In this document: positions 24,859-34,421 of the stretch, piece by piece | Layout: every line of letters starts with the position of its first letter | Numbering within the stretch: position 1 is the first letter of the stretch | Source of the DNA: Rhodopirellula baltica | Lineage (GTDB): Bacteria; Planctomycetota; Planctomycetia; Pirellulales; Pirellulaceae | Direction: 5' to 3' | Length of the DNA stretch: 64,000 nt | Assembly: GCA_002901265.1 (NCBI GenBank) | Contig: PPHI01000002.1 | Location: 1-64,000 of the forward strand | Position numbers and translations under genes: made by a program | The notes under the pieces: generated by a model | What the model saw: only the letters and a program-made list of their open reading frames with translations | The model's database searches: none | Told to the model about the DNA's origin: nothing

Positions 24859-25404
24859 ATGACAGACATCGGCGTTCCGATTGCGGCAATGGGGTTGGTA
24901 CTGGCATGCGTGGTTAGTTGGCTGACCAATTTGATCACATTGCCAGGCAACTGGATTTGCGTCGTGATGATTGGATTGTGGGTTTGGCTTGGCCCTGAAT
25001 CAGGCCGGCTTTCAATTGGGCTGGTGACACTTGGCGTCACCTTTGCGATCGCGTTTTTCGGTGAAGTCGTCGAGTTCATGGCGTCAGCCGCTGGGGCCAA
25101 GAAAGCGGGTGCGAGTACCAAGTCGACGATTTACTCGATTGTTGGATCGCTCGCGGGTGCGATTTTTGGTGGGATCATCGGAGTGCCAGTTCCTGTCATT
25201 GGACAAGTGATCGCAGCCATCTTGTTTGGCGGACTCGGTGCGGCAGCCGGCGCGATGTACGGCGAGTGGACTGACGGTCGAGACTGGCGTGAAAACTGGA
25301 CCGTGGGCAGAGCCGCATTCCTGGGCAAGCTGTTTGGGACGGTGGGGAAGTTCAGCGTTGGATTGATGATCATCGTCGCGACCGTGATCGCGCTTTGTGT
25401 TTAG
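24859..25404 (+). CDS. DUF456 family membrane protein
   Basis: 181 residues from the ATG at 24859, with GAGG eight bases upstream; a GTG at 24808 is possible. It has about five transmembrane segments (IAAMGLVLACVVSW, ICVVMIGLWVWLG, LVTLGVTFAIAFFGEVVEFM and others) with the Gly-rich middle (AGAIFGGIIGVPVPVIGQVI) typical of DUF456. It is an inner-membrane protein of unknown role. It lies just after fusA with no clear link to it. Confidence 0.8.
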   Translation: MTDIGVPIAAMGLVLACVVSWLTNLITLPGNWICVVMIGLWVWLGPESGRLSIGLVTLGVTFAIAFFGEVVEFMASAAGAKKAGASTKSTIYSIVGSLAGAIFGGIIGVPVPVIGQVIAAILFGGLGAAAGAMYGEWTDGRDWRENWTVGRAAFLGKLFGTVGKFSVGLMIIVATVIALCV

Positions 25405-25623
25405 TCTTGCGCTCATTTCGTTGAGACAGACACGCCGCCGGTGACTCCTCCTGGCACTGAGGTCCTCTGAACTCACGTCAACACCCCTCCCTAGAGCCAC
25501 ACGCACCTTCTGGAGAAAGCGAAAGGCGTTTTTTTCGCAAATGTTCCGTAGCTAAGCGGCGGGATCTGGCCATCAGCATTGCTCCTCCTTGGTAGAGAGA
25601 AAGCCTGCCGATTGAGGAATGCC

Positions 25624-26322
25624 ATGGCATACATTGGAGCGACATCAGATCTGCCACGAATCACCGACTTCGTGGCCCCAATCGTCTTCTTTTCGCAAGA
25701 CGCCACCGGTGTGATCACATTAGTCAGCGACTCGGTCCAGGAAGTTCTCGGCTTCCATCCGGATAACCTGATCGGTCGACCACTAACGGCGATCCTAAAT
25801 CCGGATTGCCAGATCAATGAGTTCGCGGGCATTGGCAGCGACAGTCCGTCCACTCATGTCTTGATGAGCGTGATTCGTGCGGACCGCCAGTCGCGGATCT
25901 TGTCAATGCGACGCAACCGCGTTGTCCCCAGCGACCTCGAAGTCCGCTTTCACAATATCGTGATCGACGTGACCGACGAAGTCCGCCAGTTCCAAACGAT
26001 GAGCACGCGGCTGCAAACTCTTAACGCGATCGACAAACGCCTGAGTGAACAGGAGCACCAGGTTGCCGAGCGCATCGTGATTGGAATGTTGAACCGCGAA
26101 ATTGCGGACGACTTGAAAGTTTCTGAACGTACCGTCGACCGACGCCGCGCGTCCATCATGGAACACTACGGTGTCGACTCTGCGGCCGAACTGGTTTCGC
26201 AACTTGCCGAGCAGTCTTTGCTGAAGACGCTTTTACAAACGGCCAGCCAGTCGAGTTGGCGGAACGCAAGTAACGCGCACCAATTGTCGCCTGGCGTCGC
26301 ACAGCTTAGCCGCAGCGCCTGA
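25624..26322 (+). CDS. PAS-LuxR transcription regulator
   Basis: 232 residues from the ATG at 25624 (GAGGA about nine bases upstream). A PAS-like sensor domain (residues about 13-115; VIFFSQD-like start then VITLVSDSVQEVLGFHPDNL) precedes a LuxR/GerE HTH, with MLNREIADDLKVSERTVDRRR as the recognition unit. The TVDRRR ending is also found in the response regulator at 58516. It has no receiver domain, so the input is probably a ligand or redox signal sensed by PAS. Confidence 0.82.
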   Translation: MAYIGATSDLPRITDFVAPIVFFSQDATGVITLVSDSVQEVLGFHPDNLIGRPLTAILNPDCQINEFAGIGSDSPSTHVLMSVIRADRQSRILSMRRNRVVPSDLEVRFHNIVIDVTDEVRQFQTMSTRLQTLNAIDKRLSEQEHQVAERIVIGMLNREIADDLKVSERTVDRRRASIMEHYGVDSAAELVSQLAEQSLLKTLLQTASQSSWRNASNAHQLSPGVAQLSRSA

Positions 26323-26541
26323 CAAACTTAGAATCGCCAGCGTTTTTTCGACGATACTTTCACGTCCAGTCTGCGGATTGGCGTGGATTGATCTGGATAT
26401 CTCTTGAGACGAGTTTGCGGTAAAACAGAGCGAACTGTCGGACAGACGTCGTATGGCATTTCTGTCAGCGCCGAATTCTCTGTCTACGCCAGATTCACGG
26501 CACAGCAAACTCTCGATTACCTCGTGAAGGGATTCGTCTCG

Positions 26542-27366
26542 ATGTCAAACGCATTTGAACCTCAATTTACCGATGAGCCGGTCCAAATCCAGCGTTCTGG
26601 CACCGGTAAAGGCTGCCTGATCGGCTGTCTGATCGCAGGGGGCTTATTCGCCGCCGCTTGTATCTGTGCCGGTGTTGGGGCGTGGATGTTTTTCACCAAC
26701 GTGCGTGATCAATACACATCGACCGAACCAATGGATCTGAAAACGGTTGAGTACAGCGACGAAGAGATGAAGACGCTGAAGAACCGCATTGAAGGATTTC
26801 GACAAAAGCTGAATGCTGGTGAGACGCCCGAACAAGATCTCGAATTGACGGCGGACGATATCAACGCATGGATCTCGGCAGACGAGAAATTAAAAGGCAA
26901 GGTATTCGTACGGATTGAAGACGATCAGGTCCGCGGTGACGTCAGTATGCCGCTGGACGGGCTGCCAATGGGATCGGGCCGATATTTCAACGGCTCGGGA
27001 ACATTTGATGTGTCGATGGAAAACGGCGAGCTGAACGTTCGGATGCAAAAGGCCGAAGTCAACGGCGAGCCAGTTCCCGAACCCTTTATGGAAGGTATGC
27101 GTGGCGAGAACTTGGCCAAAGAGTTCAGCAAGCAGCCGGAAAACGCGGAGTTCCTCAAGAAGTTTGAAGACATCAGCGTCAAAGACGGCAAGTTCATCCT
27201 GCGAGCGAAACGTGACACCGGCGAGAACGATGAATCGGTTTCGCCCAACGAAATAGAAGCATCTGTTGAAGCGGAAGACGACACGGAAGGCAGCGATGAA
27301 ACCCCAGCAACGGATGCTGACACATCATCGGATACGACTGAACCAGAGCCAGCGACAGCAAGTTAG
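26542..27366 (+). CDS. Membrane-anchored protein with acidic tail
   Basis: 274 residues from the ATG at 26542. One transmembrane helix (CLIGCLIAGGLFAAACICAG, about residues 25-45) precedes an extracytoplasmic domain. This has a helix (TLKNRIEGFRQKLNAGE), then strands (KVFVRIEDDQVRGDVSMPLD, FDVSMENGELNVRMQKAEVN). The final 45 residues are strongly acidic with Thr and Ser. No family is recognised. Isolated gene, pointing at the yggS stop. Confidence 0.6.
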   Translation: MSNAFEPQFTDEPVQIQRSGTGKGCLIGCLIAGGLFAAACICAGVGAWMFFTNVRDQYTSTEPMDLKTVEYSDEEMKTLKNRIEGFRQKLNAGETPEQDLELTADDINAWISADEKLKGKVFVRIEDDQVRGDVSMPLDGLPMGSGRYFNGSGTFDVSMENGELNVRMQKAEVNGEPVPEPFMEGMRGENLAKEFSKQPENAEFLKKFEDISVKDGKFILRAKRDTGENDESVSPNEIEASVEAEDDTEGSDETPATDADTSSDTTEPEPATAS

Positions 27367-27382
27367 CTCGAAGGCCGCTCGG

Positions 27383-28093
27383 TCAATGTTTTGCCAGACG
27401 CGGCACGCCTTCGAACAATGCCGATCCGATGCGAACCAAGGTCGCACCGGCGGCAATTGCTTCGGGGTAATCGCCGCTCATTCCCATCGACAGTTCGGGA
27501 AGTTCCAAGCCCAAGTCGCTTTGTAAGTCATCACGCAGTTTGGCAACTTCGGCGAACTGTTTCCCGGCTTCGTCAGCTTCGGTCCCCCAGCCTGCCATCG
27601 CCATCAACCCGCGAATCCGAATCGCGTCCCATTTCTGCAACGTGGCGAGACGTCGGACCTCATCGGGTGGCAGCCCGGTCTTTGCTTCATCACCACTGAT
27701 GTTGACTTCCAGCAAGACATCCGTGGTACGGGATTGCAGCTTCGACTCATCCTCGATTGCCAACAACAAACGCTCGCTATCGACCGAATGAATGAGCGGC
27801 GAATGCTTGAGCAAACGCCTTACCTTATTGGTTTGCAGGTGACCGATCATGTGCCACTGAAAATCTTGTGGCACGACAAGGGATTCTGCTTTTTGCCAGA
27901 GCACCTGCGGCCGATTTTCGCCCAGGTCACGGCAACCCGCATCGACGAGACATTGCGTAGTAGGAGCGTCGACGTACTTAGAAACGCCGACCAAGCGGAC
28001 CGAGTCTTGGGGGCGGCCAGCGGACCGAACCGCTTCGCCCATTTCAGTGATCACGTTCTGATAGTTGACTAGGATCTGTTCGGAGACATTCAT
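27383..28093 (-). CDS. yggS: Pyridoxal phosphate homeostasis protein (YggS/PLPBP)
   Basis: 236 residues, family length. VRLVGVSKY carries the PLP-binding lysine (K39), and GENRPQ, WHMIGHLQTNK, SVDSERL, EVNISGDEAKTGL, RIRGLMAM, MGMSGDY and VRIGSALFEG cover the usual barrel motifs. The protein binds PLP and tunes vitamin B6 and amino-acid pools. Its start overlaps the end of the 28090-30027 gene by four bases (ATGA), so they form a coupled pair. Confidence 0.93.
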   Translation of the reverse strand: MNVSEQILVNYQNVITEMGEAVRSAGRPQDSVRLVGVSKYVDAPTTQCLVDAGCRDLGENRPQVLWQKAESLVVPQDFQWHMIGHLQTNKVRRLLKHSPLIHSVDSERLLLAIEDESKLQSRTTDVLLEVNISGDEAKTGLPPDEVRRLATLQKWDAIRIRGLMAMAGWGTEADEAGKQFAEVAKLRDDLQSDLGLELPELSMGMSGDYPEAIAAGATLVRIGSALFEGVPRLAKH

Positions 28094-30027
28094 GTCGATT
28101 CTTCGTTTCCTTCGACAACGATCAATTGTTCCCAGCTTTGATCGTGAGCTTGAAAGCGGGCTGCAAAAAAGTCGGTGATCATCTGCTTGCCGAAGAAGGA
28201 TCGGGGACCACCTTCATGAAGCGAGCGATACAGGATCCATTGTGACGTGCCACATTGAATCCGAAAGGACGCGGCGGCTGATCGCGGCAGCGTGTTCAAA
28301 TTTTCTCCGACGGCCAACTGTCGCCAAGTGCGCCGCGACTGGAACCGCTTCTTTGCGAGATCGATCCAAAGGGGCGAATAGAGTTGCCCCGAGGCGCTAT
28401 CAGAAAGCAACAAATTGCCTTGGTTGGTCACCGTCAGTTTTTGGGCACTTCGGCTTGTCCGCCATTCATCAGCCTGGAGCGGCAATAGCAAAGCCTGTGG
28501 CGAGTCATGATGCAGGAACACTTCATTGACATCGTCATCGGGTTCACAGCGGACGTCATCGCAAACCGGCAAGCGGGCGAAGTATTCGATCTGACGGTTG
28601 GCGTTGTCAGGCTCGCCTAAATAGTCTTGCTGAATCACTGCGTCGGCGAACATGCAGCAACGGTCTTCCCGTAGCAACGCGATTTGTCGCTGCACCGAAA
28701 ACCCGAGCTCGTACGCTTGCTCGAACTCGAGATAGTGGACGTCTTCGTCGCTGTACTCGCACGTGAGCTCCCAATCCGAACCAGGAACGAGCGACTGCCC
28801 ATCGACGACCAATTCACATTCGAAATGCCCCGACAACAATGCTGATTTCCCGGTGGCCAATTCCAAGTGCATGTCTTGGCCGTGGTAGCGGACAAACACA
28901 CGGCCGCGCCGAGCATCCCAATCGGGCAGCATGCAGGCCAGCTTTGCATGCTCGTGATGCAGCATCGGGTCGGGCAGGTTTGCCATCCAGGTTAGTCGCC
29001 GTGACGTACTCTGTTTGCCCAGCAACGCATCCAGCGCGGGCTCGAATGTCTCCCGGTCAAATTCCGTCGCCTGTTGCAACAGACCACCGGCGCCGATGTC
29101 GACTCGTCGCGAACCATTCGCATGCGAACCTGTGGTAGCGGTCCAAGCGTTACTTCCTTCACCTCGTGACAAGGCAAGCGTCCAGACAGTCAACTCGCGT
29201 CCGACTTCGGCAAGTTTGACGAGCAGCTTTTCAAATCGTTTCTGCTGACGCTTCTTTTGACCGTGCAGTTGATCCGCAAACGCGTCAAGCAATCGTTGGC
29301 ATCGGATCAACGATGCGAGTAGTAATCGCACATCACCGGGATACTCCAATGCCGCACCGACGCAATCTTCGGTCTGATCGATGAATCTCGCCAACGCTTG
29401 CAAGGCGTGTTCACCCATCCGCCGACATGACGGCAGGGGTTCCAAAAAGACACTGAGCGTCAAACCGATTTCGACGACTGCGATTTGGAATGCAGGGTGG
29501 GCGCCGTCCTGGTCCAACCAGGTCTCGCGAAATTCTTGGATGGTGCCCAGCAGTCCCCACCAGCTGGCTTCATCAAGATGCTTGAACAACCCCGGCAAAG
29601 AGGCGGCGGCAACGACCATCATCGCAGACTGTTTGATGGTCCACTCGTCACCCTGCATCGCCGCAAGGTCATTGATGTCAGCAAGGAGTTGCTGAATGTC
29701 GAGATCATTGAATCGCGGACTGTTGACTGCAGAATTCGTCGCGACCCGAGAAAGGAACTCGATGAAAAGTCCGCCATCGAATGGCTGAAGATTCGCCAAA
29801 TCCAGTCCCCACCGATAGACACCACCCGATTTTGCGGCCGCACCAAAGATCGCTTTTGGCCCGAGCTCACGCTGCCGCTGCAGTACCTGTTTGCGTAGCG
29901 TCGTCCACTGAGTCAGCATCGGTGACGACACGTCGGACGCGGGAATATCGCGTTCCGCGGCGTCAGAATTCTCGATCATCTCTGGGCCTTCGATCGTATC
30001 GGTCATTGGGGGCAACTGGTCAGACAT
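28090..30027 (-). CDS. Large uncharacterised planctomycete protein
   Basis: 645 residues from the ATG at 30027 (MSDQLPPMTDT); the frame extends 59 more residues. The N-terminal half is helical with HEAT-like stretches (TIKQSAMMVVAAASLPGLFK, LLLASLIRCQRLLDAFADQL). The C-terminal half is strand-rich (VFVRYHGQDMHLELATGKSA) and reminiscent of the beta domains attached to heparinase-like folds, though I cannot show catalytic residues. No signal peptide. It is upstream of and coupled to yggS. No function assigned. Confidence 0.55.
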   Translation of the reverse strand: MSDQLPPMTDTIEGPEMIENSDAAERDIPASDVSSPMLTQWTTLRKQVLQRQRELGPKAIFGAAAKSGGVYRWGLDLANLQPFDGGLFIEFLSRVATNSAVNSPRFNDLDIQQLLADINDLAAMQGDEWTIKQSAMMVVAAASLPGLFKHLDEASWWGLLGTIQEFRETWLDQDGAHPAFQIAVVEIGLTLSVFLEPLPSCRRMGEHALQALARFIDQTEDCVGAALEYPGDVRLLLASLIRCQRLLDAFADQLHGQKKRQQKRFEKLLVKLAEVGRELTVWTLALSRGEGSNAWTATTGSHANGSRRVDIGAGGLLQQATEFDRETFEPALDALLGKQSTSRRLTWMANLPDPMLHHEHAKLACMLPDWDARRGRVFVRYHGQDMHLELATGKSALLSGHFECELVVDGQSLVPGSDWELTCEYSDEDVHYLEFEQAYELGFSVQRQIALLREDRCCMFADAVIQQDYLGEPDNANRQIEYFARLPVCDDVRCEPDDDVNEVFLHHDSPQALLLPLQADEWRTSRSAQKLTVTNQGNLLLSDSASGQLYSPLWIDLAKKRFQSRRTWRQLAVGENLNTLPRSAAASFRIQCGTSQWILYRSLHEGGPRSFFGKQMITDFFAARFQAHDQSWEQLIVVEGNEEST

Positions 30028-30306
30028 GGCAGATGATCGAAAAGAGGAGCGAAACCAAGCCCGACGAAAATTCCGCGTCGGAACGTCAGGTGTGCTCTTT
30101 GGCATCGTACCTGCACCGGATACGCTACCTTCAACAGTGGACTGAACCTCGTGATGGGAATTCGACAAGCCAAACGGCCTGTAGACCCGAGTTTCTTTGC
30201 CCAAGTTACCTAGTCTCGATCAGTCTTGCACCTACCCAGACCAGACATTGCTGTTGCCGTGCTCCAAGGCCGGCTTCGGCAACATCGACCGCCAAGAGGT
30301 ATTGTC

Positions 30307-31440
30307 GTGATTCGCAAGCACAGCTTCCTAGTTCCCCTCGTGTTGATCGGATTGGTTGCCGCCGGATGCAACCGAGCCTCAGAGAAGGGTGGGCCAAAGT
30401 CGGCCGCTTCATCGACTTCGGAAGCGACCGTCGATTCACCACAGCAGACCACGACCACCGAAACTGGCAACGGAGCAGCGGTAACCGAATCAACGGACTC
30501 AAACAAATCACAATCTTCTGGCACCGCGATCGGTGCGGAAAGCGGTGATTCCAAGTCCGCGACACTTCCTCCAGTATCTCCGGCTGGTTCCGGGACCGAC
30601 GAGATGTTGTCGTTGAACGGCCCAGGCGGAACGGAGGCTCCCACCGCGACGGAATCAGAAACGCCGGCAGCAAGTCGCTGGGACCGCGGACCATCTCCAG
30701 AGGACATTGCCGAAAAAGCGTTTCTGCCGCCTCCAGGTGGAACTTCACTCAGCAAAGATGGCCGACTGTGGATCGATGCGAAACGCAAACGAGTCTACAT
30801 CGATGGCTATGTTGCGATGACGCGTGGCCCGTTAGAAATGTTTGCTTGCCCGGTCGGGACGAAAGAACATGAATCGATCGTCGCGGCACTGAGTCGATCC
30901 CGTGATGTCCACGCGGCGTTGCTCGCGATCGAAGCCACACCGGGAACGCCGGTTCGATTCCGCCCCACGTTTGTCCCGCCCACTGGGCAAGTCATCCGCG
31001 TTTGGGTTTGCTGGTACGACAAAGACGGCAAGTTCCAAGCGGTCGACGCACGTGAGTGGATCCATGACTTGGACATCGACGGTCCGATGAAGACCGAGTG
31101 GGTCTTCGCTGGCAGCGGTTTTTGGCAGGACCCAGAAGACAAACGGGAGTACTACGAAGCCGATGGTGGCGACATGATCTGCGTTTCGAATTTCTCGAGC
31201 GCGATGCTGGACGTGGCGATCAGCAGCAGTGCGGACGCGGATTCGCTGCGGTTCGAGCCGTTTGAAACCAAAATCCCGCCTCGCGACACCCCCGTGCGTC
31301 TGGTTCTCGTGCCTGTACCGAATCCAACGGATGACGACGACGCACAGGCAAAACCGAGCGACCAATCCGCTCCGGAAAGCGGCGATGTGCCCCGCGCAAA
31401 TCAATCTGCTAACACGCCTAGTCCGTCAACGCAGTCATAA
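30307..31440 (+). CDS. Lipoprotein of unknown function
   Basis: 377 residues from the GTG at 30307, placed just after an AAGAGG site. MIRKHSFLVPLVLIGLVAAGC is a lipoprotein signal with lipobox VAAGC. A Ser/Thr/Ala-rich linker (residues 22-125) leads to a globular domain with GGTSLSKDGRLWIDAKRKRV, RPTFVPPTGQVIRVWVCWYD and WVFAGSGFWQDPEDKREYYE. The family is not recognised by me. It is probably anchored in the cell envelope. Confidence 0.65.
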   Translation: MIRKHSFLVPLVLIGLVAAGCNRASEKGGPKSAASSTSEATVDSPQQTTTTETGNGAAVTESTDSNKSQSSGTAIGAESGDSKSATLPPVSPAGSGTDEMLSLNGPGGTEAPTATESETPAASRWDRGPSPEDIAEKAFLPPPGGTSLSKDGRLWIDAKRKRVYIDGYVAMTRGPLEMFACPVGTKEHESIVAALSRSRDVHAALLAIEATPGTPVRFRPTFVPPTGQVIRVWVCWYDKDGKFQAVDAREWIHDLDIDGPMKTEWVFAGSGFWQDPEDKREYYEADGGDMICVSNFSSAMLDVAISSSADADSLRFEPFETKIPPRDTPVRLVLVPVPNPTDDDDAQAKPSDQSAPESGDVPRANQSANTPSPSTQS

Positions 31441-31640
31441 CGATATCAGGCGTGACCCCGCCGTTTGGCGGCATGGCGTCAGTTTAATCGGTACGGTCCC
31501 TATGACTGCACACTTTCCGATAGCCTGATTGGAGTATCTCGCCCCCATCTTCAAAAGCCGTTAGACGCTGAAAACTGCAACGTAGGGTTTTCGGACAAAG
31601 TCGCTCACGCCGAGCGATTGCAGGATCCGGAGCCCACGAC

Positions 31641-32291
31641 ATGGCCTCGCCCCAAAACACGTTACTGCGTCTATTGAAACCCGATCGCTTGGTCTTTGCG
31701 GCGACGGTCTTTTTCCTCGCGACGATGCACCAGCATGCGTTCGAAGATCGCTTTGTTCTGATCCTGTATTACCTGGCCGCTGTCGGTGCCGCGTTCGCAC
31801 TGGTTCGTCGCGGATCGTTGGGGTTTGCCACTGCGGTGGTCGCCATCGTTGCCGGAACGATGTTCGCTCAGCTGTACTACGCGGCCAAACCGACGGTCTG
31901 GAGCCCGATCTTTGATGCGGTGCGCGACATGATCGCACTCGGATCGATTCTGTACTTGACGCTCCGAGTCTTGATGGCGAGCTATCGGTTGCAACGTGAA
32001 GAAAAACAGCGTGCGATCGAAAATCAAATCCAAGAGCAACTTGTCGCAATGCGTGCTCAAGCGTTGCGACAAACGTCGCACGAAGTACGCACCCCGCTTT
32101 CGACGATCACCGCAATCAGCGAAACGTTGCTCGATGGGAGCACCGGTGATTTGAACGAAGCGCAGCAAGACTTTGTCAAAGACATCGACGACTCGGCGCA
32201 TCACCTGTTGGCGCTCGTCAATGACATCTTGGACTATGCGAAGGCTGAAGCGGGGATGATCCGCTTGGCACCGCAACCGGTAGCCTCGTAG
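31641..32291 (+). CDS. Histidine kinase, N-terminal part (sensor and DHp domain)
   Basis: 216 residues. Four or so transmembrane segments (residues 15-110) lead to a coiled coil and a DHp domain with the phospho-accepting His in QTSHEVRTPLSTITAI. The frame stops at 32291 right after APQPVAS. The frame -1 relative to it continues at once as SLVELVDQ and joins the HATPase domain at 32309. A single-base change near 32280 therefore separates the two halves of one kinase. It heads a signalling cluster with receiver/HD-GYP genes. Confidence 0.75.
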   Translation: MASPQNTLLRLLKPDRLVFAATVFFLATMHQHAFEDRFVLILYYLAAVGAAFALVRRGSLGFATAVVAIVAGTMFAQLYYAAKPTVWSPIFDAVRDMIALGSILYLTLRVLMASYRLQREEKQRAIENQIQEQLVAMRAQALRQTSHEVRTPLSTITAISETLLDGSTGDLNEAQQDFVKDIDDSAHHLLALVNDILDYAKAEAGMIRLAPQPVAS

Positions 32292-32308
32292 AACTGGTTG
32301 ACCAGTGT

Positions 32309-32815
32309 GTGGCGATGGTCACGCCTCGTGCGAAAGAAAAATCGGTCACGTTGACCGCACAAGTGGATAGCCGACTGACCGAAGTAACCGCTGACCCGCT
32401 ACGCCTTCGACAAATCTTGTTGAACTTGCTTTCCAATGCGATCAAGTACAACGAACCGGGCGGGACCGCGATCATCCAAATTCGACCGGACGACGAGCAA
32501 CAGTTCCGAATCACCGTACGAGATACCGGACGCGGTATCGCTCCGGAACACATGAAGCACTTGTTCGAACCGTATTACCAAGCTGCGATTGCAGACCAAG
32601 GAATTGGCACCGGTTTAGGGCTGGCGATCATCAAACATTTGACCGAATTGCATGGCGGTTCGATCTCAGTGGAAAGCGTGGTTGAAACCGGAACCATGTT
32701 CACGATTCGTTTGCCACGAACAGCAGACGCTTTCGATTCCAACCATGACACGATCATCGACGAGACAGTACGGCCCGGCGATGCGGTATTCAACTACGAC
32801 ATGATGAGCGTCTGA
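32309..32815 (+). CDS. Histidine kinase, C-terminal part (HATPase domain)
   Basis: 168 residues from a GTG, with no ribosome site. The Bergerat fold is complete: N box LLNLLSNAIKYNEPG, D/G1 RDTGRGIAPEH and G2 GIGTGLGLAIIKHL. It is the catalytic half of the kinase whose DHp domain ends at 32291. The frame is shifted by -1 relative to that half. Whether the shift is a mutation, a sequencing error or a real split gene is unclear. A two-protein kinase could still work if both halves are made. Confidence 0.8.
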   Translation: MAMVTPRAKEKSVTLTAQVDSRLTEVTADPLRLRQILLNLLSNAIKYNEPGGTAIIQIRPDDEQQFRITVRDTGRGIAPEHMKHLFEPYYQAAIADQGIGTGLGLAIIKHLTELHGGSISVESVVETGTMFTIRLPRTADAFDSNHDTIIDETVRPGDAVFNYDMMSV

Positions 32816-32831
32816 GACGCAAGGTAGAACG

Positions 32832-33941
32832 ATGACAACCGCAATTGATTGTGAACTCGATCACCACATCACGAAGGGCTTTGCCGAGACATTTTCGCAG
32901 GCGGCTGCCGAGGTCGACCAAAAGATGCGAATCTTGGTCGCCGACGGAAACGCAACCGTCCGCAAACTGCTGCGGCTTGCCCTTGGTGGCGAATCCTATG
33001 ACATCACTGAAGCGACCAATGGTGCCGATGCGTTTTCAATCGCCACCGCGACTCCTGAACCGCACGCAATCTTGCTGGATGCCGGTATCAGCGGCGGAAT
33101 GGATGGACTAACGGTCTGCCGGATGCTCAAAGACGACATGCAGTTCAGAACGATCCCGGTCGTGATGTTGACGACTTCGGGATCAAACGAAGAAATACAG
33201 GATGCAGTCGATGCTGGTGCGGATGAATTTCTTAGCAAGCCGATCAATCGCGGCGAATTGAATGTCCGCCTCCGTTCGATCACACGCCTGCACCGCGGCA
33301 ATGCCGAAATGATCGGTGCGGAAAGCGTCGCGTTGTCTTTGGCCAGAGCCGTCGCCAGCAAGGACGGATATAGCAGCGGTCATGTCGAACAGGCAGCCAA
33401 CTACGCCGTGTCCTTTGGAAAGGTACTGGGGATGGACGCGGGCGAACTCAAAACGCTTCGCTTCGGTGCGATCTTGCACAACGTCGGAAAGATCGCGATC
33501 CCGGATTCAATTCTTGAAAAGACCGGTCCGCTGACGCCACGCGAACGAGCGCTCTTTCACCAACATCCACGTGTCGGGTGTGATATCTGCGCGCCGCTTA
33601 AACCGCTCGCACCGGTTCTGCCAATCATTCGGCATCACAAAGAACATTTCGATGGTACCGGTTATCCGGACGGATTGCGGGCGAATGAGATCCCGCTGAA
33701 AGCTCAAATTGTTGGAATCGTGGACGTCTATAGCGCGTTGACGAATGATCGCCCGTTTCGGAGGGCAAAAACGCAAACGGAAGCCCTCGAAATCCTGAAA
33801 CATCGCGCCAAGCAAGGAATGCATGACCCAGAATTAGTAGCACGATTCTGTCAGATGATCCTGGCAGACTCCGACGTGTCTCCTTGTCTCCCGCAGGATG
33901 AACTCCCAGCGGGTGCCACGACCGTTTCCTCGTCATCGTGA
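32832..33941 (+). CDS. Receiver-HD-GYP protein with altered HD motif
   Basis: 369 residues. An N-terminal receiver (residues about 32-155) has Asp in AILLDAGISGGMDG, Thr in MLTTSGS and Lys in FLSKPI. It is followed by an HD-GYP domain with SSGHVEQAA, FGAILHNVGKIAIPDSIL, HHKEHFDGTGYPDG and SALTNDRPF. The HD pair is HN here and HHE is HHK, both metal-binding positions in active c-di-GMP phosphodiesterases. It may therefore be an output or scaffold domain rather than an active enzyme. It follows the kinase gene by 16 bases. Confidence 0.85.
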   Translation: MTTAIDCELDHHITKGFAETFSQAAAEVDQKMRILVADGNATVRKLLRLALGGESYDITEATNGADAFSIATATPEPHAILLDAGISGGMDGLTVCRMLKDDMQFRTIPVVMLTTSGSNEEIQDAVDAGADEFLSKPINRGELNVRLRSITRLHRGNAEMIGAESVALSLARAVASKDGYSSGHVEQAANYAVSFGKVLGMDAGELKTLRFGAILHNVGKIAIPDSILEKTGPLTPRERALFHQHPRVGCDICAPLKPLAPVLPIIRHHKEHFDGTGYPDGLRANEIPLKAQIVGIVDVYSALTNDRPFRRAKTQTEALEILKHRAKQGMHDPELVARFCQMILADSDVSPCLPQDELPAGATTVSSSS

Positions 33942-33959
33942 GCGCACTCTCCCACCACC

Positions 33960-34421
33960 ATGACTTCCGATAGCAAGAAGATCCTTATCGCAGAAGACAA
34001 TCCTGGATTGGCTCGGGTTCTTTCCTTCAAGTTCCAGTCCTGTGGATTTACGCCGATCACCTGTGCCGACGGGGCAACCGCCTGGGAAGCATTTCAGGAC
34101 ACCGAGATCGCCGCCGTCGTCAGCGACCACGAAATGCCAGCCTTGTCGGGCCTGGAACTGATCGCACGCATCCGCCAACTGCGGCCGGAGATGCCTTGCT
34201 TTCTCGTCACGGGGCGAAAGCTCGAACTCTCGCGTGACCCTCGCGTCATCGAACTTGGCGTACAGGAAGTCTTTGGTAAACCCTTTAGCCCCGCAGTCGT
34301 CGTTGAAGCAGTGGCAGAAGCGACACACACGACACTGCCAGAGCGAGATATCATTCCGCCGATCAACACTGTCGCTGGAACATTGACAGCGGTTCCAACG
34401 TTTCCGGGAGTTCACCAATGA
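33960..34421 (+). CDS. Stand-alone receiver domain protein
   Basis: 153 residues, one receiver domain with the acidic pair in IAEDNPGLAR, phospho-Asp in VVSDHEMPALSG and Lys in FGKPF. The tail (about 30 residues) is Thr/Pro-rich. It starts 18 bases after the HD-GYP gene and overlaps the next gene by four bases (ATGA), so it is part of the same transcript and likely relays the kinase signal. Confidence 0.88.
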   Translation: MTSDSKKILIAEDNPGLARVLSFKFQSCGFTPITCADGATAWEAFQDTEIAAVVSDHEMPALSGLELIARIRQLRPEMPCFLVTGRKLELSRDPRVIELGVQEVFGKPFSPAVVVEAVAEATHTTLPERDIIPPINTVAGTLTAVPTFPGVHQ

